This document shows positions 1 through 8,011 of a stretch of DNA of 64,000 bases, in pieces. Numbering within the stretch: the stretch's first letter is position 1; the number at the start of each line of letters is the position of its first letter. Where the stretch lies: the NCBI RefSeq assembly GCF_002368115.1, contig NZ_AP018316.1, positions 1,230,785 through 1,294,784 on the forward strand, read 5' to 3'. The notes under the pieces are model-generated. The model made no database searches. It worked only from the letters and a program-made list of their open reading frames with translations, and had not been told where the DNA came from. Source of the stretch: Dolichospermum compactum NIES-806. Lineage in GTDB: Bacteria; Cyanobacteriota; Cyanobacteriia; Cyanobacteriales; Nostocaceae. The translations under genes were made by a program, and so were the position numbers.

Positions 1-1
1 G

Positions 2-253
2 GTAGAAATCGAAAAAGGCAAAATTAAGAATTACCAAGTTATCGCCCCTGGTACTTGGAATATCGGACCCCGTGACGGTGAAGGAGAACTAGGACCTATT
101 GAAAAAGCATTAATAGGAACGCCAATTCAAGACCCCAAAGACCCCGTAGAAGTGGGTCATGTCGCCCGTTCTTTTGATTCATGTTTGGTGTGTACTGTTC
201 ATGCCCATGATGCAAAAACTGGGGAAGAATTAGCTCGTTTTAGAACAGCTTAA
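2..253 (+). CDS. hupL: Uptake [NiFe]-hydrogenase large subunit, C-terminal end (partial)
   Basis: Reading frame is open from the window edge and ends with TAA at 251-253, giving the last 83 residues. It contains the C-terminal nickel-binding motif DSCLVCTVH followed by a 16-residue tail starting AHDAKTG. In the family the two cysteines bind Ni, and the maturation protease (HupW in cyanobacteria) cuts after the His once the Hyp proteins have inserted nickel. The hyp operon that supplies the metal centre lies about 6.5 kb downstream on the opposite strand. Most of the gene, including any hupL-element site, lies outside the window, so its integrity cannot be judged. Confidence 0.93.
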   Translation, partial: VEIEKGKIKNYQVIAPGTWNIGPRDGEGELGPIEKALIGTPIQDPKDPVEVGHVARSFDSCLVCTVHAHDAKTGEELARFRTA

Positions 254-268
254 TTTATTGTTACTTAA

Positions 269-306
269 GATCCCCGACTTCTTAGAGAAGTTGGGGATCT
301 ATTTTT
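269..306 (+). terminator. Rho-independent terminator after hupL
   Basis: AGATCCCCGACTTCT pairs with AGAAGTTGGGGATCT and is followed by ATTTTTT. It lies 15 bases after the hupL stop. The same GATCCCCGACTTCTT hairpin recurs at 4094 and 5967, so it is a reused repeat. Confidence 0.8.
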
Positions 307-387
307 TGCTAAGTCAGGGTTCTATATAATTGTTGTTTACAGTACAAAAGTTCGCAAATCCGTAGGTTAGTCTGAATTTTAAGGAAT

Positions 388-427
388 AATTGATAATTCC
401 TAATGATCAGATTAAGAATTATCAATT
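388..427. repeat. Inverted repeat upstream of the 140-aa gene
   Basis: AATTGATAATTC (388-399) and GAATTATCAATT (416-427) form a 12-bp perfect stem with a 16-base loop, in the leader of the GTG-started gene at 462. It could be a regulatory hairpin or a dispersed AT-rich repeat. Confidence 0.45.
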
Positions 428-461
428 AGGAATTACTAAATACTAAAAGTGGTAACTAATT

Positions 462-884
462 GTGTCTAATTTAGAACTACATCAATATCTTCCTAAGCTT
501 CCTGAAGCCGCACTGCAAGAATTTATAGAATGGTGTATGTTGGATCAATCAACAGCCGCAGGATTAGAATTTAAACCTGATCAAAGTAAGTTAAAGAATT
601 TAGCACCAGCGGATTATTCTAAGCAATTAGTTGACCAATTTATGAAAGTTAGACCTGACCCCATTAGAGCAGGTTTGGTAGCTGTAATTGCTGGCAAACA
701 AGCCGATAAACACGAATTAACAGGTTTGGCTGCTGTGGTTGATTTTGTTTCTCTTTATGTTAAGTATTTAATTCCTAAAGATGGTACTAATCCAGAAGAA
801 GCAGATGCAATTCTAGCTAAAGCATCACAACATCAATATGAGCAAATTGTAGAAATTGCCAAAAAACATGGTGTGAATTTATAA
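462..884 (+). CDS. Conserved hypothetical protein downstream of hupL
   Basis: 140 codons starting with GTG; no in-frame ATG near the start gives a better N-terminus. The protein is soluble, mostly helical, without a signal peptide or membrane segment, and contains no catalytic motif I recognise. It is transcribed in the same direction as hupL, but a strong terminator at 269 and a hairpin at 388 separate them, so it probably has its own promoter. Function unknown. Confidence 0.75.
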   Translation: MSNLELHQYLPKLPEAALQEFIEWCMLDQSTAAGLEFKPDQSKLKNLAPADYSKQLVDQFMKVRPDPIRAGLVAVIAGKQADKHELTGLAAVVDFVSLYVKYLIPKDGTNPEEADAILAKASQHQYEQIVEIAKKHGVNL

Positions 885-1340
885 ATTTGTAGGGTGGGCA
901 TTGCCCACCTCATGATTGATAGTTAACACTTCTGCTTTATATTAATTATATTTACCAAATTGGACAGTTTATGATTTAGCTGCGACTTTGTATAATTTGC
1001 TGACCAATAGACATCTCCGAAAATTAAATATGCGTGACATGAAACCCCTGTAGAGACGTTCCATGGAACGTCTCTACAATCTTTACCGGATATGTCTAAT
1101 AATGAACCTTTACCCGCAGAGTTTAGAAAAACGGGAATAGCATTACCACCACCCCAAAATTTTAACCCAAAAATTAGCGATCGCATCAATGTTACCATTC
1201 TCCAATGTTTCAGAGGAAGAAGCAACAGGGAACAGAAAAAACTCATGTTTAAAAACATGAGATTGAAATAATGACACTGTTTTTTTTCGTAAACCGGGTA
1301 AATGTTGGGTAACATACGTCAACCCAACCTTACAAAATGT
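885..1340. other. Intergenic region with repeats, probable gene debris
   Basis: Holds a GTGGGC/GCCCAC hairpin just after the 140-aa gene (about 892-910), a perfect 30-bp palindrome at 1049-1078 and a HIP1 octamer at 1178-1185. A 130-codon minus-strand frame spans 923-1315 but includes the palindrome and has no recognisable product; at best it is decayed coding sequence. Confidence 0.5.
1049..1078. repeat. Perfect 30-bp palindrome (dispersed cyanobacterial repeat)
   Basis: Two 15-base arms, TGTAGAGACGTTCCA and its exact complement, meet without a loop. GTAGAGACGTTCC-type palindromes are dispersed through many cyanobacterial genomes. No nearby gene end makes this an obvious terminator. Confidence 0.7.
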
Positions 1341-2282
1341 TTAACTCATTAAATCTTGAAACAATGCGGTGCTTAAATAGCGTTCACCAAAAGAAGGTTG
1401 AATCATTACTATTAATTTACCCGCATTTTCTGGGCGTTTACCAACTTCAATAGCAGCAGATAAAGCCGCACCTGAAGAGATTCCTGATAATAAACCTTCC
1501 TCCCTAGCTAATCTCCGTCCATATTCAATTGCTGCTGCGTCCTCCACTTGAATTATTTCATCAATTAAATCTTGACGCAAAACATCAGGAATAAATCCCG
1601 CACCAATTCCTTGAATTTTGTGAGAACCGGGTTTACCACCTGATAGAATCGGACTGTTACTAGGTTCGACTGCAATCACTTGAAAACTTGGTTTGCGTTG
1701 TTTAATTACTTCAGCAATACCAGTAATTGTGCCGCCCGTTCCTACCCCAGAAATTAAGATATCAACTTCTCCGTCTGTATCCGCCCAAATTTCCTCAGCG
1801 GTGGTTTCTCGGTGAATTTTCGGGTTAGCTGGGTTGGCAAATTGTTGTAACATAAAGGCATTAGGAGTATTGGCAACAATTTCCTCCGCCTTGTTAATTG
1901 CGCCCCGCATTCCCTGAGTTCCTGGTGTTAATTCCAAACTTGCACCATAAGCCCTCAACATAGCCCGTCTTTCTTGGCTCATGGTTTCTGGCATAGTTAA
2001 AATTAACTTGTAGCCACGGGCGGCTGCTACCATTGCTAAAGCGATACCTGTGTTACCAGATGTTGGTTCGACTAAAATGGTTTTCCCCGGTGAAATTAAA
2101 CCTTCAGCTTCAGCGGAAAGGATCATACTTACGCCAATTCTGTCTTTTACAGAAGCCGCAGGATTCATACTTTCTAGTTTGACGACTATCCTGGCTACCA
2201 CTCCCTCGGCTTGGGGAATTTTATTCAACTGAATTAATGGAGTTTTTCCAATAAGTTCTGTTACGTCTTTAGCAATTCGCAT
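1341..2282 (-). CDS. cysK: Cysteine synthase A (O-acetylserine sulfhydrylase)
   Basis: 313 aa, normal length for the family. It makes L-cysteine from O-acetylserine and sulfide in the cytoplasm, using PLP. Lys46 in NPAASVKDRIG is the expected Schiff-base lysine; TSGNTG binds the substrate carboxylate; GTGGTITG is the phosphate loop. It stands alone on the minus strand between + strand genes. Cysteine supply suits the Fe-S-rich nif/hup neighbourhood, but nothing here shows co-regulation. Confidence 0.95.
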   Translation of the reverse strand: MRIAKDVTELIGKTPLIQLNKIPQAEGVVARIVVKLESMNPAASVKDRIGVSMILSAEAEGLISPGKTILVEPTSGNTGIALAMVAAARGYKLILTMPETMSQERRAMLRAYGASLELTPGTQGMRGAINKAEEIVANTPNAFMLQQFANPANPKIHRETTAEEIWADTDGEVDILISGVGTGGTITGIAEVIKQRKPSFQVIAVEPSNSPILSGGKPGSHKIQGIGAGFIPDVLRQDLIDEIIQVEDAAAIEYGRRLAREEGLLSGISSGAALSAAIEVGKRPENAGKLIVMIQPSFGERYLSTALFQDLMS

Positions 2283-3026
2283 TGATCAAGCCCTAAAATT
2301 TATATATTAATCTATATTTGGTTACATATTTATCTGATCAACTTTTTATATCAGCCATAGCCATTTTACCACAATCTCTGTCTCTTTCCATAAGAAAAAT
2401 TTCCTAATCCTTGAAAACAACACTATTGCACTTTCCTTAGAATATCTTAATTTTGTTTCTGAGTTATTCAAGATATCTTAGGTCTAGCCTTGTCATGAGA
2501 TGCTGTCATTTGAGTAGAGTTTGTACTTGTGAATCTTCCCTAATAAATATCTCAAAGCAATAGCCTATATTAGTTTGGCTTTGAGTACAAAATACCCCGT
2601 CCCCTCCCTCAAAAATGCTAGTACCCCACTCAGAAAATACTAGCACCCCCACACCAAATATTTTTTTTAATGCTTGCACAGTCAGGATTACAGACTGTGA
2701 GTATTGTCGTAATCATCTTAATAATATTAATTCAACTCACTTAAAGTTGGGACTAAAAGGGCAACTGATATAAACGATATAGGATTTACGCAGAGATTCC
2801 CCTCTACCCCCCGAAGTTCCTAAGATGAAAGTCTGACGAATTAGGGGGGACTTCTTACCTTCTATATATCTCAAAAGCTATCTTAATATTGTCCGTATTA
2901 CTCAATACTAAAGGACAGGATTTGGTTTGCTGAGGAGATTTTGATAAGCATATTTTTGAATAAAAAAAGGTGCAAAAAATAAACCTACTAATATAAATTT
3001 TCTTTCTAGGTAGTTGATACCTGGTA
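2283..3026. other. Intergenic region, no gene found
   Basis: About 740 AT-rich bases between divergent cysK and the 146-aa membrane protein, presumably including both promoters. Visible structure: a CTCAAAGC/GCTTTGAG inverted repeat at 2551-2585 and two similar tracts (GCTAGTACCCC and CTAGCACCCCC) around 2610-2650. A 64-codon minus frame at 2855-3049 overlaps the next gene's start and has no protein-like features. Confidence 0.5.
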
Positions 3027-3467
3027 ATGGAGAAAAATATGAAAGTCAAACTTTTAAATGTGCTGACCGTAAGTTTGGTAACTTTAGCATTAATTTCTCC
3101 AGGGGTAGTAGTATTTACTATAGTTTGGGGACAACATAGAGAGTTCGTTAAAACACAGAATTTATCCTGTGAATTGCCGAAAATAAATATAGCATCTCCT
3201 CAATTAGTTCCTCAAACAAAAATTATCAATACTCAGACACCTTTAGTCAAGGTCAAATTATCTGACAATAATTTTCTACATCAACTAAAAATTGCTGCAA
3301 AAAAATATAAATTAGTCACAATTTTGCAATGGTTATTTTTGGTGACACCGATTTGTATTGGTATAGGAATTATCGCTTATGACAGATATCTTGTCTACCG
3401 TGCTGCTGTATTAAAAGAACACATTGCCATGTTGGAAAGAATGTGGCAACAAAGCATCGAACAGTAA
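3027..3467 (+). CDS. Hypothetical two-helix membrane protein
   Basis: 146 aa from ATG 3027; an in-frame ATG at 3039 is an equally likely start. A hydrophobic segment at about residues 8-30 and another at about 95-118 would hold a polar loop of roughly 65 residues, and the tail is helical and charged. No catalytic motif. It is followed by two small genes on the same strand that end in a common terminator at 4094, so they may form one transcript. Function unknown. Confidence 0.65.
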   Translation: MEKNMKVKLLNVLTVSLVTLALISPGVVVFTIVWGQHREFVKTQNLSCELPKINIASPQLVPQTKIINTQTPLVKVKLSDNNFLHQLKIAAKKYKLVTILQWLFLVTPICIGIGIIAYDRYLVYRAAVLKEHIAMLERMWQQSIEQ

Positions 3468-3504
3468 TTTTGCCAATTAATCATTCACCATAAACTAAAT
3501 TATC

Positions 3505-3768
3505 ATGACAGACGAACGCCAAACACAGTATTTTAATTTAATTGATGAACTTCTGCAATGTCCTAATGGTCAAGAACCAGAAGTTTTGGAAGCACAACCT
3601 GAATTAATTGATTCTGGTTTAGTGCAAGCAATGTTACAAGTAGCCACAATGTTCGCTCATCAAGGTAATCAAGATGGAGCGCAATTTCTATTTTTTGTTG
3701 CTAAACAATTAGCAAAGGAATTAGGTTTATATCCTGAAGTTTCTAATCAAGTTGTCACTCAGGAGTAA
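3505..3768 (+). CDS. Small helical protein like the N-terminal domain of cyanobacterial TPR/CHAT proteins
   Basis: 87 aa. The pattern (short helix, LLQCPNGQEPEVL, then ELIDSGLVQAM and a helical MFAHQGN segment) resembles the conserved N-terminal domain found ahead of TPR or CHAT domains in filamentous cyanobacteria. Here it stands alone, with no TPR repeats following. It is translationally coupled to the next gene: its stop and the next ATG share a base (TAATG, 3766-3770), with an AGGAG ribosome site inside its own 3' end. Confidence 0.7.
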   Translation: MTDERQTQYFNLIDELLQCPNGQEPEVLEAQPELIDSGLVQAMLQVATMFAHQGNQDGAQFLFFVAKQLAKELGLYPEVSNQVVTQE

Positions 3769-4082
3769 TGATGCTATTGACTTCAACTGATGCTGGAAAA
3801 ATATCATTAGAATTTCTTTTGGCAGATTGGAATATTGCTGATGATTATAGAGATTGGTTTACAGTAATTAATTCTCGATTAATGGGTGAGAGTTGGTACA
3901 TTGTAGAATTGGGTGTAGAGGGATTACCTGATAGATGGTTTATGCAGGTTTATGACACAGGAGTTTGTGACCCTAACTATACTTTTATTTCCCCAATTTC
4001 TGGTGCAGAAGGATATACCGATTTAAAAAGTCTACCAGATATCATTGCTGATGTTTTAGTAGCGGAACGCAATTCTCGATAG
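3768..4082 (+). CDS. Conserved hypothetical protein coupled to the upstream gene
   Basis: 104 aa, start ATG overlapping the previous stop by one base, with AGGAG at 3761-3765. Soluble, acidic, rich in aromatic residues (DWNIADDYRDWF, GESWYIVELGVEG). No known motif recognised. The tight coupling argues that it is co-expressed with, and may bind, the 87-aa protein. Confidence 0.65.
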   Translation: MMLLTSTDAGKISLEFLLADWNIADDYRDWFTVINSRLMGESWYIVELGVEGLPDRWFMQVYDTGVCDPNYTFISPISGAEGYTDLKSLPDIIADVLVAERNSR

Positions 4083-4093
4083 TTGAAAGTTTT

Positions 4094-4126
4094 AGATCCC
4101 CGACTTCTTAAAGAAGTCGGGGATCT
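4094..4126 (+). terminator. Strong hairpin terminator
   Basis: AGATCCCCGACTTCTT (4094-4109) and AAGAAGTCGGGGATCT (4111-4126) form a 16-bp perfect stem, 11 bases after the stop of the 104-aa gene. It is nearly identical to the hupL hairpin at 269. No long T-run follows, so it may act in both directions or be a repeat. Confidence 0.75.
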
Positions 4127-4213
4127 TATTGATTTTATTTAGTTTGTCAGGTTTAAATAACAATTATATGTTATAATTAATAGAGTTATGGAAGCTACAG
4201 AAGAATCAGTCAG

Positions 4214-4549
4214 ATGATTACTGAAGACATCCTAGCCCAAGAATTTCTTAGAGTCGTAAATGACTATTACCCAGCCGTGGGAGAACTCTTAGAAGGCTGT
4301 CATGTGAAAGTTATTACTTGTTTTTGGGGACGACCTACAAAACGGTTTCAATATATAGGAATTTATTGTCGAGAAGACATAATGCCCTCTATCCAATCCA
4401 AAAAAGAAATCCTCAGAGAATTAGCCGAAAATATGGGGTTAATTCAAGTAGTTTGTCTGAATGCTAAACGATTGCTACGTGACCCTATGTCGAAGTTAAA
4501 GCAGTCCGAACCTCGATTATGGTTGGAGTTGCAATTAGTCGCAGCCTAA
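4214..4549 (+). CDS. Conserved hypothetical protein upstream of the LLM oxidoreductase
   Basis: 111 aa from ATG 4214. It has a central beta-rich stretch (VKVITCFWGRPTKRFQYIGIYC) and a helical, basic C-terminus. It ends 20 bases before the flavin-dependent oxidoreductase and probably shares its transcript. No family recognised. Confidence 0.6.
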   Translation: MITEDILAQEFLRVVNDYYPAVGELLEGCHVKVITCFWGRPTKRFQYIGIYCREDIMPSIQSKKEILRELAENMGLIQVVCLNAKRLLRDPMSKLKQSEPRLWLELQLVAA

Positions 4550-4568
4550 TCTAAATATTTGGTCAACA

Positions 4569-5567
4569 ATGAAAACAGGACTTTTCTGCAATTACGAAAA
4601 TCATCACCTAGATGCTAGACGGACTATATTTGAGCAAGTTTTATTGGTAAAAGAGGCTGAAAGTTTAGGTTTTGAAGAGGCTTGGGTAACGGAACATCAT
4701 TTTAATGAGTTCAATCTTAGTCCTTCAATTCTGCTGTTATTGGCACATTTGGCGGGTGTAACTTCACAAATTCGTCTGGGAACTGCGGCTGTATTATTGC
4801 CATTTCATCAGCCAATCCGCGTGGCTGAAGATATCGCCACTTTGGATAATCTTTGTAGTGGGAGGCTGGCTTTTGGGGTAGCGAAAGGTGGACCATTTCC
4901 ACAGCAAAATAAACATTTTGGGGTGACAACCCAGGAATCTCGCACCAGAATGTTAGAGTCAGTAGCATTGATTCAAAGGCTTTTATATGAAACTGACGTA
5001 TCATTTAATGGCGAATATTATCAATGTGAAAATCTCACAATTCATCCCCAACCATTGCAAAAACCAATTCCCATATATGTTGCTAGTGGTGACAATGATG
5101 CAATTGAATTTGCTGCTGAAAATTCCTTTGGTTTAATGGGTGGTCCGCCTTTTTCTCTAGAAAGATTGCGGAAGACAGTCAATAAGTATCGGGAATTTAA
5201 CTCCAGTGGTGCAGAAAAGTTCCTGTTAGCCCGGTTCTTTTTTGTGGGTAAAACCCATGATGAAGCGGTAAATGAAGCATTGCCTTTTATTCGCCATTTC
5301 AGTAAAGAAATGACGGCTAACTCAACTCAAGTAATGCAGAAAAGTCCTCAACAACCAGCATTTGATCGGACAAATATTTGTTTTGATGAAGACTATTTGA
5401 TTGAGAATTCAATTATCGGTGATGTTAACGGTTGTCGTGACAAAATCAAGAAATTTCAGGACGAATTAGATCTCAGCACACTAGCGTTAAAACCCTCATC
5501 TTTTTCTCTGCAAAAAAATCGAGAAAGTTTGCAACGCTACAATCAAGAGGTGCGGAATTATGTCTAA
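4569..5567 (+). CDS. LLM-class flavin-dependent oxidoreductase (luciferase-like)
   Basis: 332 aa. Bacterial-luciferase-like TIM barrel: N-terminal MKTGLFCNYEN, then AESLGFEEAWVTEHHF and SQIRLGTAAVLLPFHQP, typical of family members that bind reduced FMN or F420. The GRLAFGVAKGG loop and the C-terminal helical part fit. The substrate cannot be told from sequence. The stop overlaps the ATG of the next gene by 8 bases, so the two are translated together. Confidence 0.85.
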   Translation: MKTGLFCNYENHHLDARRTIFEQVLLVKEAESLGFEEAWVTEHHFNEFNLSPSILLLLAHLAGVTSQIRLGTAAVLLPFHQPIRVAEDIATLDNLCSGRLAFGVAKGGPFPQQNKHFGVTTQESRTRMLESVALIQRLLYETDVSFNGEYYQCENLTIHPQPLQKPIPIYVASGDNDAIEFAAENSFGLMGGPPFSLERLRKTVNKYREFNSSGAEKFLLARFFFVGKTHDEAVNEALPFIRHFSKEMTANSTQVMQKSPQQPAFDRTNICFDEDYLIENSIIGDVNGCRDKIKKFQDELDLSTLALKPSSFSLQKNRESLQRYNQEVRNYV

Positions 5568-5931
5568 ACTTTCTTTGCTTCCTCCCGATGATTTACCTCC
5601 TACTAAGGTAACAAAAGAGGATGGTATCCTCCATTTGGAGTTGGAACAGTCTATAGGTAGATGCTTTTTCTATGCGTGCGATCGCATTACCCAAGTATTA
5701 CTATCTAATTGTCAGTGGTACATGACCACAGATAAGACTACTTTAATGTTAATTGTAGACTGTCCCGATATAGTTGCTTATTGGCATATAGTCAGCAATA
5801 TTCCCCAATTAGGAAATAGACTAGAAAGATTGACTAAAGATGCCAAAATTCGCGTTTATCCTCCTTTTGGCAAAGGATCACCCTTTGAAATTGGAGTGAA
5901 TGAAATTTCAGCTTATCGAGATTGGTTGTAA
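5560..5931 (+). CDS. Conserved hypothetical protein coupled to the LLM oxidoreductase
   Basis: 123 aa, start ATG inside the end of the upstream gene. Soluble, with an N-terminal proline-rich stretch (LLPPDDLPPTK) followed by alternating beta strands; no motif recognised. Close coupling suggests a partner or accessory of the flavin enzyme. A hairpin terminator follows at 5967. Confidence 0.65.
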   Translation: MSKLSLLPPDDLPPTKVTKEDGILHLELEQSIGRCFFYACDRITQVLLSNCQWYMTTDKTTLMLIVDCPDIVAYWHIVSNIPQLGNRLERLTKDAKIRVYPPFGKGSPFEIGVNEISAYRDWL

Positions 5932-5966
5932 GTCCTAAATTATATTTTAATCACTAAAATCACCAT

Positions 5967-5995
5967 ATCCCCGATTTATTCAAGAAGTCGGGGAT
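5967..5995 (+). terminator. Hairpin terminator
   Basis: ATCCCCGATTT (5967-5977) pairs with AAGTCGGGGAT (5985-5995), with one G-T wobble, followed by a T-rich tract. Third copy of the CCCCGACTT-type hairpin in 6 kb. Confidence 0.75.
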
Positions 5996-6044
5996 TTATC
6001 TTTTTATCTTGTTATAATAAAATAAATACGAAAATATAGCAGCC

Positions 6045-6653
6045 ATGATTAGTAATTTTGTCAATAATAAAAAAGAATTATTTGACCGTTGGGCAAATAG
6101 TTATGATTGGGCATTTCCCTCTTTTATTTACCAAGCTATCCATAAAAGATTACTGACAAAAGTTGAATTATCACCTCATGCAAATATTTTAGATTTGGGT
6201 TGTGGAACAGGAAAACTATTAGATAGATTAGGAACTCAATTTCCAGAAATTACAGCTACAGGGTTAGATTTGTCTCCCCAAATGTTACGGGTAGCGAGAC
6301 AAAATAACCGCCACCGTCCGCGATTAATTTATCTTGAAGGTAATGCAGAAAATCTCCCCTTTGCTGAGGGACAATTTGATGCGGTATTTAATACAATTAG
6401 TTTCTTGCATTATCCTCAACCAGAACAGGTTTTAAATGAGGTAGCAAGGGTACTTTCTCCTGGTGGTAAATTCTATTTAGTAGACATTACTTTTAATAAC
6501 TCATCACCATGTCAAATTACCTACTATTCACATACAGCAGTTAAATTTTATAGCCAAAAACAAAGAGAAGAAATGGGTAATAATGCAGGGTTAAATTGTA
6601 TAGGTCACTATAATTTATTGGGGTTTGTATTATTAACTATTTTTCAAAAATAA
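6045..6653 (+). CDS. Class I SAM-dependent methyltransferase
   Basis: 202 aa. Methyltransferase fold: motif I ILDLGCGTGKLL, motif II at ATGLDLSPQML, then GNAENLPFAEGQFDAVF and VARVLSPGGKFYLVDI, as in UbiE/COQ5-like enzymes. The methyl acceptor cannot be predicted. It stands alone between a terminator and a GTGGGC/GCCCAC hairpin at 6670-6684. Confidence 0.85.
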   Translation: MISNFVNNKKELFDRWANSYDWAFPSFIYQAIHKRLLTKVELSPHANILDLGCGTGKLLDRLGTQFPEITATGLDLSPQMLRVARQNNRHRPRLIYLEGNAENLPFAEGQFDAVFNTISFLHYPQPEQVLNEVARVLSPGGKFYLVDITFNNSSPCQITYYSHTAVKFYSQKQREEMGNNAGLNCIGHYNLLGFVLLTIFQK

Positions 6654-6669
6654 AGCTAATTTTATTAGA

Positions 6670-6684
6670 GTGGGCAATGCCCAC
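6670..6684. terminator. Short GC hairpin between convergent genes
   Basis: GTGGGC-AAT-GCCCAC lies between the methyltransferase and the convergent hypB. The same module occurs after the 140-aa gene (about 892-910), so it is a dispersed repeat that may also end transcription. Confidence 0.45.
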
Positions 6685-6797
6685 CCTACGAAAATAGTGT
6701 AATATAAACATGAATTAAGCATTTTTTATTTTCTCTGTGTCCTCTGTGCCTCTGTGGTTAGTAAAAAAATATTAAACTCAAAACAAAGCACATCAAT

Positions 6798-7622
6798 TTA
6801 TAGAGAAATTAAATTAGCCGAATTATTCACCTGTTGAGATAACCAACCATATAAACCTGCTAACCCTTCCCCAGTAGTAGCAGAAACTTGAAAAATTCGT
6901 ATATTTGGATTTACCTGTTTTGCATATTCAATACAACGTTGAACATCAAATTGTAAATAGGGAAGTAAATCAATTTTCGTGAGAATCATAACTTCACTAT
7001 TGCGGAAAATATGGGGATATTTAATAGGTTTATCTTCCCCTTCCGTCACCGATAAAATTACCACCTTAGCAGCTTCTCCCAAATCAAACAAAGCTGGACA
7101 AACCAAATTTCCGACATTTTCAATCATCACCACAGAATTAAGGGGAGGATTCAATTCTTGCAGCCCTTTTTCTATCATGGAAGCGTCTAAATGACAACCT
7201 GTACCCGTGTTGATTTGCACAACTTTACAACCTGTTTGTTTAATCTTTTCCGCATCATTAGTAGTTTCTTGATCACCTTCAATCACGCTAATAGATAATT
7301 TATCTTTTAAATCATTAATTGTGCGAGTTAATAATGTAGTTTTTCCCGCACCAGGAGAACTCATTAAATTCAAAGCCAGGATATTTCTACCTTTAAACCA
7401 GCCGCGATTTTGGGCAGCTAATAAGTTATTTTTACCTAAGATTTCTTGTTCTAAAGATATGGTTGTATTATGTATTTTAGCATGAATTTGGGGTGATTCT
7501 TCATGGTGATGAGTATGGGTAATTACAGTCCCATCTGGTAAGGTATGGGTATGATGATGTTCATCTTCCATATTTGTAATTGTCGTTTGATTATCATCCG
7601 AACATCCGCAAGTTACACACAT
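6798..7622 (-). CDS. hypB: Hydrogenase nickel incorporation GTPase HypB
   Basis: 274 aa. N-terminal CxxCGC nickel-site motif (Cys2, Cys5, Cys7) and a His-rich stretch at residues 22-51 that probably stores Ni. P-loop SPGAGKTT at 89-96, G-domain DQETTNDA, the ENVGNLVCPALFDLGE metal/dimer site and a TKIDLL guanine-specificity motif. With HypA it inserts Ni into the hydrogenase large subunit precursor. Its start overlaps the hypA stop by 10 bases. Last gene of the hyp operon. Confidence 0.97.
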   Translation of the reverse strand: MCVTCGCSDDNQTTITNMEDEHHHTHTLPDGTVITHTHHHEESPQIHAKIHNTTISLEQEILGKNNLLAAQNRGWFKGRNILALNLMSSPGAGKTTLLTRTINDLKDKLSISVIEGDQETTNDAEKIKQTGCKVVQINTGTGCHLDASMIEKGLQELNPPLNSVVMIENVGNLVCPALFDLGEAAKVVILSVTEGEDKPIKYPHIFRNSEVMILTKIDLLPYLQFDVQRCIEYAKQVNPNIRIFQVSATTGEGLAGLYGWLSQQVNNSANLISL

Positions 7623-7954
7623 AAATCCTCCACTTCAATTTCTTTTATTTTTAATTCTTCACCAGTCAATAAATCCAATTTTACACTACCACATTGACAA
7701 ATACCAAAAGGTTTATCTACATAAAATGTAGTACCACATTCACGGCATCTAGCCATTCCTGGTATTTCTAAAATTTCTAATATTGCCCCTTCGACTATTG
7801 TATCTTTAGCGCAAATATCAAAACAAAATTTAATGGCATCTGGCATAATAGCTGATAATTTGCCAATTTCTAATAATACTCTTTGGACTTTTTTATTTTG
7901 GGCGTTTTCGCTAACGATAGCGATGATGTTTTGGGTGATTCCTAGTTCGTGCAT
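7613..7954 (-). CDS. hypA: Hydrogenase nickel insertion protein HypA
   Basis: 113 aa, normal length. The N-terminal MHE provides the nickel ligands; the zinc site is CRECG followed by CQCG (CxxC...CxC). It hands nickel to the hydrogenase together with HypB. It overlaps hypB by 10 bases and follows hypE after a short gap that carries the common CTCTGCGCCTCTGCG tract. Confidence 0.96.
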   Translation of the reverse strand: MHELGITQNIIAIVSENAQNKKVQRVLLEIGKLSAIMPDAIKFCFDICAKDTIVEGAILEILEIPGMARCRECGTTFYVDKPFGICQCGSVKLDLLTGEELKIKEIEVEDLCV

Positions 7955-8011
7955 AGTTTTTTTGTTTCACGCAGCGACGCAGAGGCGCAGAGAGAGGAAG
8001 AATGAGGTTTT

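Noticed and set aside
2..253. hupL interrupted by a hupL element
   Set aside because: Only the last 84 codons are visible and they are intact; the known insertion region is outside the window.
923..1315. 130-codon minus-strand ORF after the 140-aa gene
   Set aside because: It runs through a perfect 30-bp palindrome and has no recognisable family; kept only as possible debris.
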